Part shown: positions 44,286-52,942 of the stretch, piece by piece | How the letters are laid out: each line of letters begins with the position of its first letter | Position numbering within the stretch: the stretch's first letter is position 1 | NCBI GenBank assembly: GCA_016714165.1 | Contig: JADJNU010000001.1 | Span: 1,054,001-1,118,000 of the forward strand | DNA: 64,000 nt | Source: Bdellovibrionales bacterium | GTDB taxonomy: Bacteria; Bdellovibrionota; Bdellovibrionia; Bdellovibrionales; UBA1609 | Reading direction: 5' to 3' | Notes under the pieces: generated by a model | Database searches by the model: none | Seen by the model: only the letters and a program-made list of their open reading frames with translations | What the model was told of the DNA's origin: nothing | Position numbers and translations under genes: made by a program

Positions 44286-45389
44286 ATCAGACCACCTCTT
44301 CCTGACTTCATCTTTAGATGCGCAGCAGAAGCCACGAGTACTGGAATTGTTGTAACTGACAATCGATTGCCTGACAATCCCATCATTTATGTTAATCCTC
44401 ATTTCCAAAAACTAACGGGCTATAGCGCAGATGAAATCATCGGAAGGAACTGTCGATTTCTGCAAGGCCCTGAATCTGACAAGCGAGTGGTTCGTGAAAT
44501 CCATGATGCAATCGATGCGAAAGTCCATTTTAGAGGAGAACTCCTAAATTACTGCAAGGACGGCTCGATCTTCTGGAACCATTTGACAATTAGCCCAGTA
44601 AAGGACGAGGCCGGGAATGTTCCGTTTTTTGTTGGAATTCAGTTGGACGTTACTGAGCAAAAAATGGCTCTTCTCGAGAGGGACAAATTGATTGAAGAAT
44701 TGAATGCGATCAATAAGGGCCTCAATAGATTTGCCTTGACGACTTCACACGAACTGAGAAATCCATTGAGTGTGATTATCGGGTTTACCCAATTGCTACG
44801 GGACCGATATCTGCCTAAGCTTGACCAAAAGGCTCAGCATTTATTGGAGAGGATTGGTGCCAATGCCGAATATCTTAATAGATGCTTAACTGAGCTCCGA
44901 CAATTTGGTTCGCTGGGGCATAATCCTTTAAAATTCGAGCCAGTAAATCTTACAAGTCTCGTTATGGAGGTAGTGAAAATTCTTGGGATCGAGGTTGAAG
45001 CCGGTTACGTCCATTGTTCCCAAAACCTGCCAACAATTATGTGCAATCTTCAGCTCATGATGCAGGTTTTTAAAAATCTAATCGAAAATGCTATTCAATA
45101 TGGAATGGGCCAAGAGCGGGGAATTTTTATCCAGGCGCGACTGCGAGAGCAAGAGTGGTGTGAAATTGAAGTCAGCGATCACGGGCCAGGAGTTCTCCCC
45201 AATATTTTAAAATCAATCTTTGATCCCTTTGTTTCATCTGGTGAGCAGACTGGCGGCACAGGCTTGGGTTTGGCAATCGTGAAGAAAATCATAGAAGTCC
45301 ACAAAGGTCACATCAGTTGCCAATCCAGTTCTCAAGGAACAACTTTCACAATTGAAATTCCAACCTCAGGCTTAGGGATGCGACCATAA
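44286..45389 (+). CDS. LOV-domain sensor histidine kinase
   Basis: An orphan blue-light-sensor-type kinase. The LOV core has GRNCRFLQGPESD with the flavin-reactive Cys (about residue 56 if started at 44286), preceded by DNPIIYVNPHFQKLTGYS. A His-kinase domain follows: TTSHELRNPLSVI (His155), N-box NLIENAIQYG, DHGPGVLPN, and GGTGLGLAIVKK. The usual first LOV strand (TSTGIVVTDNRLPDNP) is encoded upstream of the first standard start codon, TTG 44367. From the stop at 44274 down to 44367 there is no ATG, GTG or TTG in frame, but GAGGAG lies five bases before ATC 44286, so a rare ATC start or a mutated ATG is proposed. A conventional start would be 44367. Confidence 0.8.
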   Translation: MRPPLPDFIFRCAAEATSTGIVVTDNRLPDNPIIYVNPHFQKLTGYSADEIIGRNCRFLQGPESDKRVVREIHDAIDAKVHFRGELLNYCKDGSIFWNHLTISPVKDEAGNVPFFVGIQLDVTEQKMALLERDKLIEELNAINKGLNRFALTTSHELRNPLSVIIGFTQLLRDRYLPKLDQKAQHLLERIGANAEYLNRCLTELRQFGSLGHNPLKFEPVNLTSLVMEVVKILGIEVEAGYVHCSQNLPTIMCNLQLMMQVFKNLIENAIQYGMGQERGIFIQARLREQEWCEIEVSDHGPGVLPNILKSIFDPFVSSGEQTGGTGLGLAIVKKIIEVHKGHISCQSSSQGTTFTIEIPTSGLGMRP

Positions 45390-45401
45390 AACCATAGGGT
45401 G

Positions 45402-45421
45402 ATCTTTGAAGAAATTGGTCG
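45402..45421 (+). repeat. direct repeat of tRNA-Pro 3' flank, left copy
   Basis: ATCTTTGAAGAAATTGGTCG is identical to 46403-46422, where its last bases form the CCA end of tRNA-Pro. A looser match extends about ten bases further left. The two copies lie 1001 bases apart and enclose one small secreted gene. This resembles the att-site pair of an element that used a tRNA gene, although no integrase is present. Confidence 0.7.
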
Positions 45422-45576
45422 CAGAGCAAAGCCACTATCTAAAATTCAAATCGGATTTGAACACGGAATGAAACTTGTGGGTAAATGAAAGGAAAATAAG
45501 CACTCGTGGATAAATTTTATCCGAAGGCATTTATGTGCTGGTAAAACTTAATGTCCAGCGGTAGGAAGAGTGGATT

Positions 45577-46284
45577 ATGCGTCATCCCAAACCTCGGAGC
45601 AATCATATGCCCCTACGCCTACTTGTGTTTGTATTGTTAGTTGGCTACTCCGGCAGCCAAATCTGGGCAACTGAATCCAAAAAATGCTCCAAGTTATTGT
45701 TGGTTCCTGAACTCACTAATCCCTATCTGCCACTCCTAACCGGTCGCACTTATTATAAATACCAATTGGATAGCAATTCAGATGCGATCTGGAGAGTTCG
45801 AGAAAGTAATGCTATCATACGCGAAGATTTGATCCATCAAGGAAAAGGGGCCACAGAGGTAAAAACAGATCTAGTAGCTAGTTCACTTTTTGGAACAGAC
45901 CTCTTGTTAGTTCATACCGATTTTCTTTTAATGGCGCGGGATCCAACAAATTCCCTTGTTTACCGCGCCAAACGAGGGCGAGATGGACAGTATGGACAAT
46001 GGCAAGAAGGATCTCCCAGACATTATCACCCATCTGACGACTCTCAAGTTCAATTTCGGTGGATGCAGAGAGTAAATTACCAAATACCCCCAAATATCCT
46101 AAAATCCAGATCTTATCCGAAAACATTTCCAGACGTTATGATTTCTACCATCAAGTATCCAGATAATACGATGGAATTGTCAGTCTACGCTCGCGACATC
46201 GGGATTGTTTATTTGGAACAATCAAATTATAAATTGGGATCCGTCTACGAGCGAACATGGTATGAGTATGATTTTATAAAGTGA
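45577..46284 (+). CDS. secreted protein of unknown function
   Basis: A 235-residue protein with GGAAGAG before the ATG and a signal sequence (LRLLVFVLLVGYSGSQIWA) after a short basic start. Mature domain beta-rich, with LTGRTYYKYQL and HYHPSDDSQVQF segments; one Cys near the N-terminus. No family recognised. It is the only gene between two copies of the tRNA-Pro flank, so it may be recent cargo. Confidence 0.65.
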   Translation: MRHPKPRSNHMPLRLLVFVLLVGYSGSQIWATESKKCSKLLLVPELTNPYLPLLTGRTYYKYQLDSNSDAIWRVRESNAIIREDLIHQGKGATEVKTDLVASSLFGTDLLLVHTDFLLMARDPTNSLVYRAKRGRDGQYGQWQEGSPRHYHPSDDSQVQFRWMQRVNYQIPPNILKSRSYPKTFPDVMISTIKYPDNTMELSVYARDIGIVYLEQSNYKLGSVYERTWYEYDFIK

Positions 46285-46402
46285 TAGAGTTAAGCAGATT
46301 CTGTAACATAGACCTGATCAGGGAGATCAAGCCTTTTCTGGCCTGAACCGTAGAACCGGAACCGAACCTGAGTCTCGGAACCAATCAACCAATCATAGTG
46401 TC

Positions 46403-46422
46403 ATCTTTGAAGAAATTGGTCG
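46403..46422 (+). repeat. direct repeat of tRNA-Pro 3' flank, right copy
   Basis: Second copy of the 20-base repeat at 45402-45421. Its right six bases are the 3' end of the tRNA-Pro gene, including the encoded CCA; the remainder is the downstream flank of that gene. Confidence 0.7.
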
Positions 46423-46493
46423 GACCGACAGGATTTGAACCTGCGACCCCAACCACCCCAAGGTTGTGCGCTACCAGGCTGCGCTACGGTCCG
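46417..46493 (-). tRNA. tRNA-Pro (GGG)
   Basis: A 77-base cloverleaf on the minus strand. Acceptor arms CGGACCG/CGGTCCG pair fully, the D arm reads TAGCGCAGCCTGGTAGCGCA, anticodon stem CAACC/GGTTG encloses TTGGGGT (anticodon GGG), and the T arm has GGTTCAAATCC. The A discriminator and CCA end are encoded. Placement next to merR-ihfA-pheT-pheS is common in proteobacteria. Confidence 0.95.
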
Positions 46494-46582
46494 ACGCCTT
46501 TAATGATTTTCATTCACTGAATGTGCTCTTGTCGTTTCTCTTTGAAATTCAAGAATCTGTCAACATGATTGCAGTTGATTCA

Positions 46583-46609
46583 ACGTCATTAACGTCATTA
46601 ACATCATTA
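46583..46609 (+). repeat. three copies of a 9-base tandem repeat
   Basis: ACGTCATTA, ACGTCATTA and ACATCATTA lie in tandem in the gap between tRNA-Pro and the merR-type gene, close to its stop. No function is evident. Confidence 0.6.
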
Positions 46610-46644
46610 AACAGGATTCATCTTGATTAAATGAAGATGAGGCA

Positions 46645-47109
46645 TCACTCAGCATTAAATAGGACTTTGACTCGGGATATCTCATCAACAAGGTCTCGCA
46701 ATTGATCTGTTACCTGCTCAAGATGTGATCCTAATTGGCGAATTTCTGTTGCTTTGCGAGTGTCTTTTTTTAACTTTCTCAGAGCTGTCTTTGCCCCTTC
46801 AATCGAGAAACGATCTTCGTAGAGAAGCTTCTTGATCATCATGACCATCACCACGTCTTTTTTTTCATACACGCGTTGGTTGTTTCTGGATTTTTTTGGA
46901 TTCAAGGCCTCAAACTCAGTCTCCCAGTAACGCAACACATAGGTTTTAACCCCAATCAACCGGGCGACTTCACCAATTTTAAATGCCATTTTGTCTGGAA
47001 TTTTCTCTAGCTGTTTTGCAAACCTCGTATCAACGAGCTCAAGGTCTGGTTCAGTGGATGGAGCGAATGCCTTCTGATCTTTTGTCTCGAAAATCCAATC
47101 TGTTGTCAT
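46645..47109 (-). CDS. MerR-family transcriptional regulator
   Basis: A 154-residue protein with a MerR DNA-binding domain from about residue 42: FKIGEVARLIGVKTYVLRYWETEFEALNPKKSRNNQRVYEKKDV. A C-terminal coiled-coil (HLEQVTDQLRDLVDEI) serves dimerisation. There is no metal-binding Cys set. This small MerR protein next to ihfA and tRNA-Pro is a conserved arrangement; its target is unknown. Confidence 0.9.
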   Translation of the reverse strand: MTTDWIFETKDQKAFAPSTEPDLELVDTRFAKQLEKIPDKMAFKIGEVARLIGVKTYVLRYWETEFEALNPKKSRNNQRVYEKKDVVMVMMIKKLLYEDRFSIEGAKTALRKLKKDTRKATEIRQLGSHLEQVTDQLRDLVDEISRVKVLFNAE

Positions 47110-47181
47110 TTATGTCCTCATGAAAGGCTCTGCCACAGGCCTCAGCATCGCCCATCTCGCAATTTTTTTTAAGCAGAATTC

Positions 47182-47535
47182 TCAGCCTACATCAATGCCG
47201 TCATCATCTTCAACGGCCAGAGAGATATCCTCTCCGTTCAGAACGGCTTTTAATACCTGGCTGGGACGAAACGTCAACACCCTTCGCGCGCTGATCTTGA
47301 TCTGATTTCCAGTCTGAGGGTTTCGACCAATTCTTTCCTTTTTTTCTCGAACCACAAAGTTTCCAAAACCAGAGATTTTCACCTTATCGCCCTTGCAAAG
47401 GGTGTCCTTCAATGACCCAAATACCAGCTCTACCAACTCGGAGGCTTCCTTCTTTGAGAAACCAATTTTCTGGTAAACTTTCTCGACAATATCGGCCTTC
47501 GTCATCGTAGACTTACTAATATTTTGTTGGGGCAT
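47182..47535 (-). CDS. ihfA: integration host factor subunit alpha
   Basis: A 117-residue HU/IHF protein: TKADIVEKVYQKIGFSKKEASELVELVFGSLKDTL, KISGFGNFVVREKKERIGRNPQTGNQIKISARRVLTFRPSQVLK. The GRNPQTG arm intercalates and bends DNA. IHF is also the usual architectural partner of sigma-54 promoters such as that at 40873. ATG 47535 was chosen; 47505 (the conserved MTKAD) is also possible and the upstream ATG 47580 is unlikely. Position after pheT matches many proteobacteria. An acidic tail (VEDDDGIDVG) follows the fold. Confidence 0.93.
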   Translation of the reverse strand: MPQQNISKSTMTKADIVEKVYQKIGFSKKEASELVELVFGSLKDTLCKGDKVKISGFGNFVVREKKERIGRNPQTGNQIKISARRVLTFRPSQVLKAVLNGEDISLAVEDDDGIDVG

Positions 47536-47736
47536 ATCCTTGAACCTCTTTTTTATCGGATATTTCGTGTTACATCCCACTCATAGGCTACCAAGTCCTT
47601 GAAAACTTTCAATTAATTTGTGGAGTTGGGGCCACTATTCGCGGCTCCCCTCGCCCTTCGATCGAGAAAAACCCAGGATTCAAGTGACTCTTTGCGTTGG
47701 CACGGTTTGCGGACTCCACTCCAGCCGGCCTCTCAG

Positions 47737-50184
47737 CTAGCGAACCTCAACCTTGTACTTTTTCTTAACAGCATCGGCCAATTTGTTCTGCAACTCAACC
47801 AGTTGAGTCTCATTGAGAGTCCCATTTAAATCGCGAAATACCATTCGATAAGCGATAGACCTCATCCCCTCTCCCAGCTGATCCCCAGCGTACACATCAA
47901 AAATGGACGCGTCCTCTAAAAGAGGACCACTTTGTTTGCGAATCTCCTTCAAAATCTCACCGGCCTCAACAGAGGAGGGCACCAGAAAGGCCAAATCCCT
48001 CTCTACCGAAGGGAACCTGGAAAAAGCTTTTGCTTTAGGAACCCGTGGCTGTCCACGAACCAGACCCTCAAAGGTAAATTCTGCCACCGCCACAGAAGTT
48101 CTAAGTTTGTGCTGTTGAGCCAGCAAAGGATGGAGACTTCCCAGCACCCCGATCATTTTTCCCTCTACAAACAATCCCACCGCCTGGCCAGGATGAACAA
48201 AACTCGGAGCAATCTCACCACTCAACTTTCGCCACTGGTAAGATCCAATCAAAAGCTTACTTAAAATATTTTCAAGGCTCGCCTTCAATGAGTAAACGGT
48301 CGGACATGCCTCACCGCCCCCTCCGGCCCAAATATTCTTCGGTTGTCCCCAACCTACCAAGGCAACACGCGATTCTTCTTTGTAAGCCTTCTCAGTTTGA
48401 GAGAACACAAATCCGGTCTCAAAAAGACGGCCATAACTCATCCCTTGCCGAAAATTAGACACGAGATTTTTAAGTAAACCGGGCAATAAACTCACTCGCA
48501 TTTCATTGGTTTCGTCGTTCAAGGGATTTCGGACCTTCACTCCTTCAGAGGGGGTCGCCAATCCGACAGAATTCAGGTTCGTCGGATCTCCAATAAAATC
48601 AGCGCGCCCCTGGCTGCCAAAAAATCCATAGTTCACGACCTGCAAATAACCTTCGGCGGCGATCCAATCGTTGAGCCGATTTTCCAATCTAAACTGAGGA
48701 GCGTGAGTCGACGGCGATGCCACCAAGGGAGGAAACACTTCTGGAATCTGGTCATAGCCCTCAAAACGAGCGTATTCCTCAACCAAATCGATAGCCAGAT
48801 CCAAGTCCCACCGATAAGGCGGGGGCTGAACTTGCCAGTCTCCCTCGGTACTCGGCCGGATCTGACAGCCAATTCTTTTCATCCATTTTTCAAAATTTTC
48901 GATCTGTACCGGGTAACCCAATCGCTCTTCAAGATACTCGTGGCGAATGGAAATGGGCCGACGGCTAAAGGGTTGAGGATAAGCATCGTAAAAATCTCTG
49001 CTGACGGATCCCCCAGCGACATCAAGGATCAGCGAGCAGGCTCTGTTGAGCGCACGAAGCACTCCCTCTGGGTCTGTTCCACGACTAAATCGATAACTTG
49101 AATCCGTATCAATGCCCCACTTGCGGGCCGTCTTGCGAACAGACTCACGAAGAAAATAGGCTGATTCGATAAAAAGATCAGAGGTGACCTCGCTAACTCC
49201 CGAATTCAAGCCCCCCACAACTCCTGCTAAAGCAACAGGTCCAGACCCATCTCGAATCACGAGCTCTTCGCCCGAAAACTGCAGTTCTGTTCCATCCAAA
49301 GAAATAAATTTTTCACCTGCTAAGGCTTTTTCAACAATGACTGTCTTGTTTCTTAACAGACTTAAATCAAATGCGTGGAGTGGCTGGCCAAATTCAAGCA
49401 TCACGTAATTGGTTACGTCCACTACGTTGTTAATAGAATTGATTCCCACTTTTTCCAAGCGAGACTTGAGCCAATCAGGACTTGGCCCCACCTTGACTCC
49501 AAAAATACCTCTCCCCGCATAGCGCGGACAAAGGTCTGCATTTTTGATTTCTAACTTCACTCGCTCTTGCGTTGAATCCCCTTTTGCTTCTTTCAATTCG
49601 ACAGAGGGCTGCTGAACATTTCTTCCTAGAAGAGCTCCCACTTCTCTTGCCAAACCTAAGTGACTGAGGCAATCCGCCCGATTTGGAGTTACACTGAGCT
49701 CAAAAATCACATCGTTCAGACCCCTGAAGTCGGCAAAGGAAGTTCCGAGTGGAGCCTCTCCAGGTAAAATCATGATTCCTGGGCTCTCCTTTGCCAAACC
49801 GAGCTCAACTTCAGAGCACAGCATTCCTTGACTTTCAATTTGGCGAATCTTCGAGAGTTTAATTTCAAAATTTCCAGGCAATACCGCGCCTGGCAGGGCA
49901 ACCACGACCTTGTCACCTTGTTGATGGTTTGTAGCTCCACAAACAATTTGTCGATTCTTTCCATCTCCGACGTCCACCTGGCACAGAGACAACCGATCTG
50001 CATGAGGATGCACATCCTTTACGAGGATCTTGCCGATCACCACATTCTGATATTTTTTTGCAAGATCATCAATTCCTTCAACTTCAATCCCCACCGCTGT
50101 CAAACGAGCGGCCAATTTCTCGGGCTCAGAAAAGAATTCATGAACATCGACATAATCGCTCAACCACTTCATTGATAGTTTCAT
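47737..50184 (-). CDS. pheT: phenylalanyl-tRNA synthetase beta subunit
   Basis: An 815-residue PheT of normal length. It starts MKLSMKWLSDYVDV, has the tRNA-binding/EMAP-like domain (VVIGKILVKDVHPHADRLSLCQVDVG), B3/B4 editing region (VIFELSVTPNRADCLSHLGLAREV), and the C-terminal anticodon-binding ferredoxin-like domain (FPSVERDLAFLV, SVRSIAYRMVF region). It joins PheS to charge tRNA-Phe. The ATG overlaps the pheS stop (ATGA). Confidence 0.97.
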   Translation of the reverse strand: MKLSMKWLSDYVDVHEFFSEPEKLAARLTAVGIEVEGIDDLAKKYQNVVIGKILVKDVHPHADRLSLCQVDVGDGKNRQIVCGATNHQQGDKVVVALPGAVLPGNFEIKLSKIRQIESQGMLCSEVELGLAKESPGIMILPGEAPLGTSFADFRGLNDVIFELSVTPNRADCLSHLGLAREVGALLGRNVQQPSVELKEAKGDSTQERVKLEIKNADLCPRYAGRGIFGVKVGPSPDWLKSRLEKVGINSINNVVDVTNYVMLEFGQPLHAFDLSLLRNKTVIVEKALAGEKFISLDGTELQFSGEELVIRDGSGPVALAGVVGGLNSGVSEVTSDLFIESAYFLRESVRKTARKWGIDTDSSYRFSRGTDPEGVLRALNRACSLILDVAGGSVSRDFYDAYPQPFSRRPISIRHEYLEERLGYPVQIENFEKWMKRIGCQIRPSTEGDWQVQPPPYRWDLDLAIDLVEEYARFEGYDQIPEVFPPLVASPSTHAPQFRLENRLNDWIAAEGYLQVVNYGFFGSQGRADFIGDPTNLNSVGLATPSEGVKVRNPLNDETNEMRVSLLPGLLKNLVSNFRQGMSYGRLFETGFVFSQTEKAYKEESRVALVGWGQPKNIWAGGGGEACPTVYSLKASLENILSKLLIGSYQWRKLSGEIAPSFVHPGQAVGLFVEGKMIGVLGSLHPLLAQQHKLRTSVAVAEFTFEGLVRGQPRVPKAKAFSRFPSVERDLAFLVPSSVEAGEILKEIRKQSGPLLEDASIFDVYAGDQLGEGMRSIAYRMVFRDLNGTLNETQLVELQNKLADAVKKKYKVEVR

Positions 50185-51206
50185 GATTCAAACTGCCTCA
50201 AAAAACGAATGTCATTTTCTGCAAATAACCGAATATCGTCGATTCCATATTTGATGATGGCCATTCTCTCTATTCCAAACCCAAAAGCAAAGCCCTGCCA
50301 CTTTTCCGGATCAATTTTGCAATGGCTAAGGACCTTCGGATTTACCAAACCCGATCCTCCAATTTCTATCCAACCCGAGTTCTTGCACATTCGGCACCCC
50401 TTACCCCTGCAAATGGGACAAGAACAGTCAACTTCAGCCGAGGGCTCCGTGAACGGAAAAAAGCTCGGCCGAAATCGAACCTGAATATCCTTGCCAAAAA
50501 ATTCCTTCACAAAAAAGGAGATCGTTCCCTTCAAATGCGCCATTGATACTTTGCGATCAATTAAGAGGCCTTCAATCTGATGAAAATTGGGGGAATGGGA
50601 AATGTCACTGTCACACCTAAAGACAGAACCAGGTGCCAATATTCTCAAGGGTGGCTTCTCATTCTCCATCGTATGGATCTGCACGGGACTTGTATGGGTC
50701 CTCAAAACGTGCGTGTCATCGATATAAAAAGTGTCTTGCATATCGCGGGCAGGGTGATCTGGGGGAATATTTAAAGCCTCGAAGTTATACCAATCCTCTT
50801 CAATCATTGGACCGGTTCGAACGCTGTAGCCAATTCTCTCCAAAATCCCAACTATCTCATTGATCACCTTTGAAACCGGATGTCTGCCGCCTTTAGCAAC
50901 CGGGGGGCCCGGCAAACTGAGGTCAAGCTGCTCCTTTTCGATCTGGGCCATCAGCTCTGCTTGGCCAAGGTCCAATTCCCTTTTTGCGTAGGCCTCCTCA
51001 AGGGATTGCTTGGCCTCATTGACCCATTTTCCAAAAACAGGCCTTTCCTGGGGGGAAAGCTGGCCCATTTCACGCATTAAAAGCGAGAGTTGGCCCTGTT
51101 TTCCAAGGTATTTTACTTTGAGTTCGTAAAGTTCTTTGGAATCTTTTGCAGCCAAAAATGCCGCATTCGCTTCTTTATGTACCGAATTAACTTTTTCTGA
51201 GAGCAT
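50181..51206 (-). CDS. pheS: phenylalanyl-tRNA synthetase alpha subunit
   Basis: A 341-residue catalytic subunit. Class II motifs: HPVSKVINEIVGILERIGYSVRTGPMIEEDWYNFEALNIPPDHPARDMQDTFY, TSPVQIHTM, motif 2 RCDSDISHSPNFHQIEGLLID, and the C-terminal FAFGFGIERMAIIKYGIDDIR. A Cys cluster CSCPICRGKGCRMCKNSGW is inserted as in many bacterial PheS. Operon pheS-pheT, then ihfA and merR. Confidence 0.97.
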   Translation of the reverse strand: MLSEKVNSVHKEANAAFLAAKDSKELYELKVKYLGKQGQLSLLMREMGQLSPQERPVFGKWVNEAKQSLEEAYAKRELDLGQAELMAQIEKEQLDLSLPGPPVAKGGRHPVSKVINEIVGILERIGYSVRTGPMIEEDWYNFEALNIPPDHPARDMQDTFYIDDTHVLRTHTSPVQIHTMENEKPPLRILAPGSVFRCDSDISHSPNFHQIEGLLIDRKVSMAHLKGTISFFVKEFFGKDIQVRFRPSFFPFTEPSAEVDCSCPICRGKGCRMCKNSGWIEIGGSGLVNPKVLSHCKIDPEKWQGFAFGFGIERMAIIKYGIDDIRLFAENDIRFLRQFES

Positions 51207-51255
51207 CCGGCGATTATTGAATGATTTTACAATTCACTTCAATTATTAAGAGAGG

Positions 51256-52086
51256 ATGACGCAAAGAAAACCAAGTCCCAGCCGGAAAGGCTCGCCCAAA
51301 AAGGGTAACCCGCCCAAAGCTAACATGAAAAAATCTCCCAGTGTCGCTGAAAAAGGCGGCAAATTTGCAAAAACTCACGGACTGCGTGGCCGCCACCGCC
51401 AGCCCGAAAAAATCTATGATTTTATCGAGGCCGACAATCGCATCTTTGATATCTTTAGCCACCACGGATTTAGGGATTTTCCACATGAGAAGCGCCAAGA
51501 CCTCACTCGATTCTATCGCCTTCTTATGGAGCACCAACAGAAAAACAATGTCACACGTCTCCTCTCTCTGCGCGACGTTGCCATCAAGCATTTTATTGAT
51601 TCATTGATTATCACCCAATTTGTCAAATTGACTTTTCCACTTCTGGACATGGGAACTGGCCCCGGTTTTCCTGGAATTCCGTTGAAGATTCTATTTCCTG
51701 AAAAGCCCATCATCTTAGCCGAAGGCGTCGAAAAGCGCGTCCAATTCCTCAAGAAAGTGAGAGAGGAATTGGACCTCAAAGACCTTCAAGTCATAGGGCG
51801 AAACATTACCCCTGAATTTGCTTATCCTGTGGCGGGCGTTATCACCCGAGCAGTTTCTGATATTAGCGAAACTCTGTTGAACGTCTCAAATTGCCTTCAG
51901 GCCGGCGGCGCCATCTACCTCATGAAGGGCCCAAGTGTCGACATTGAAATTGAGCAAGCCCACAAACGATGGGGAGATCTCTTTCGCCTAGAAAAAGACG
52001 TGGCCTACGATCTTCCATCGACTCCTCACCGCAGACGATTGCTTGTTTACCGCAAATTGAAGTCCTCGCAGGACAAATCACTTTGA
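51256..52086 (+). CDS. rsmG: 16S rRNA (guanine527-N7)-methyltransferase
   Basis: A 276-residue RsmG/GidB homologue: NNVTRLLSLRDVAIKHFIDSLI, SAM site LLDMGTGPGFPGIPLKI, ITRAVSDISETL and YLMKGPSVDIEIEQA. It methylates G527 of 16S rRNA. An unusually long basic N-terminal extension (about 50 residues, Lys/Pro-rich) precedes the fold and may bind RNA or be partly untranslated; a start at 51325 would shorten it. The next gene overlaps its stop. Confidence 0.93.
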   Translation: MTQRKPSPSRKGSPKKGNPPKANMKKSPSVAEKGGKFAKTHGLRGRHRQPEKIYDFIEADNRIFDIFSHHGFRDFPHEKRQDLTRFYRLLMEHQQKNNVTRLLSLRDVAIKHFIDSLIITQFVKLTFPLLDMGTGPGFPGIPLKILFPEKPIILAEGVEKRVQFLKKVREELDLKDLQVIGRNITPEFAYPVAGVITRAVSDISETLLNVSNCLQAGGAIYLMKGPSVDIEIEQAHKRWGDLFRLEKDVAYDLPSTPHRRRLLVYRKLKSSQDKSL

Positions 52087-52832
52087 AAGTTATTTCGAGT
52101 AAAGCCAACAGCAACTATCGTCGTTGGAAAGATCTCCTCAAAGGGCCAGATCTCAAAAAGTCATCTGAATTCCTGATCATAGGCCGAAAACTTGTCCCAG
52201 AATTTTTGAATCGCCATCCTGAATGTATCAGTGGGATCCTTTTGACTTCCCCCGAACAGAGAGAACTTCTGCCCATCGCCTCTCCTTGTACTTTGTTTCT
52301 CCTCGAGAAAGAGCTGTTTCGGCAAATAGACATATTTTCAACGCAGTTTCCGATTTTGGTGGCCCGACAGCCAGCTATTGCCAACTGGGACCCCAACCTG
52401 CCCCCGCATGGCCTTGAGGTTTTCTCTGCCTTGGGAGACCCTTCAAATTTGGGAGCCCTTCTTCGCTGCTGTGAAGCCTTTAAGGTGGGCAAGGTGATTC
52501 TTCTTCAGGAATCCACTCACCCGTTCCACCCCAAGGCCGTGCGCTCCTCGGCGGGAAGTTGTTTTCGATTAAATCTTGAATGGGGCCCCTCGATCCAACA
52601 AGACCTCGGAGATTTTTTTGCCCTTGATAATTCGGGTCGTTCACTCACAGAATTTAGCTGGCCCCAGTCGGGCCGATTGCTCTTCGGTGAAGAAGGAAAT
52701 GGGCTTCCTCCAAATAAAAGAGGTTCGTTGTGCCTCAAAATCCCCATGTCTGAAAATCTGGAATCGCTCAATGCAGTGAGCGCGGCAAGCATCGCGCTCT
52801 TCCATTATCGCCTGCAGCACCCATTGGACTGA
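52083..52832 (+). CDS. SpoU/TrmH-family RNA methyltransferase
   Basis: Starting at TTG 52083, the protein has 249 residues and begins LKVISSKANSNYRRWKDL, the usual start of this rRNA/tRNA 2'-O-methyltransferase group. SPOUT motifs are FSALGDPSNLGALLRCCEAF, LLFGEEGNGLPP and IPMSENLESLNAVSAASIALFHY. The TTGA overlap with rsmG couples the two genes. A longer in-frame start at 51969 would overlap rsmG by 118 bases and is rejected. Confidence 0.88.
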   Translation: MKVISSKANSNYRRWKDLLKGPDLKKSSEFLIIGRKLVPEFLNRHPECISGILLTSPEQRELLPIASPCTLFLLEKELFRQIDIFSTQFPILVARQPAIANWDPNLPPHGLEVFSALGDPSNLGALLRCCEAFKVGKVILLQESTHPFHPKAVRSSAGSCFRLNLEWGPSIQQDLGDFFALDNSGRSLTEFSWPQSGRLLFGEEGNGLPPNKRGSLCLKIPMSENLESLNAVSAASIALFHYRLQHPLD

Positions 52833-52870
52833 ACTGAGGCGCACCCAAGAGAACCCAAAGAAAACTTTGC

Positions 52871-52926
52871 TATCTCTTATCTCTTATCTCTTATCTCTTA
52901 TCTCTTATCTCTTATCTCTTATCTCT
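52871..52926 (+). repeat. eight perfect copies of a 7-base repeat
   Basis: TATCTCT repeated eight times without interruption, 56 bases, between the convergent SpoU methylase and dps genes. It lies outside both coding regions. Confidence 0.95.
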
Positions 52927-52942
52927 TTGATTACTATCGTCA

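Noticed and set aside
47688..47705. Second TGGCACG-like sigma-54 match near pheT
   Set aside because: The GG to GC distance is two bases too short, and it lies in a convergent-type 3' region without a suitable gene.
51969..52082. Longer start for the SpoU methylase
   Set aside because: It would overlap rsmG by 118 bases; similarity begins at the TTG 52083 (LKVISSKANSNY).
52871..52926. Heptanucleotide repeat as a phase-variation switch
   Set aside because: It lies after the stop codons of both flanking genes and not in a promoter, so frame or spacing switching is unlikely.
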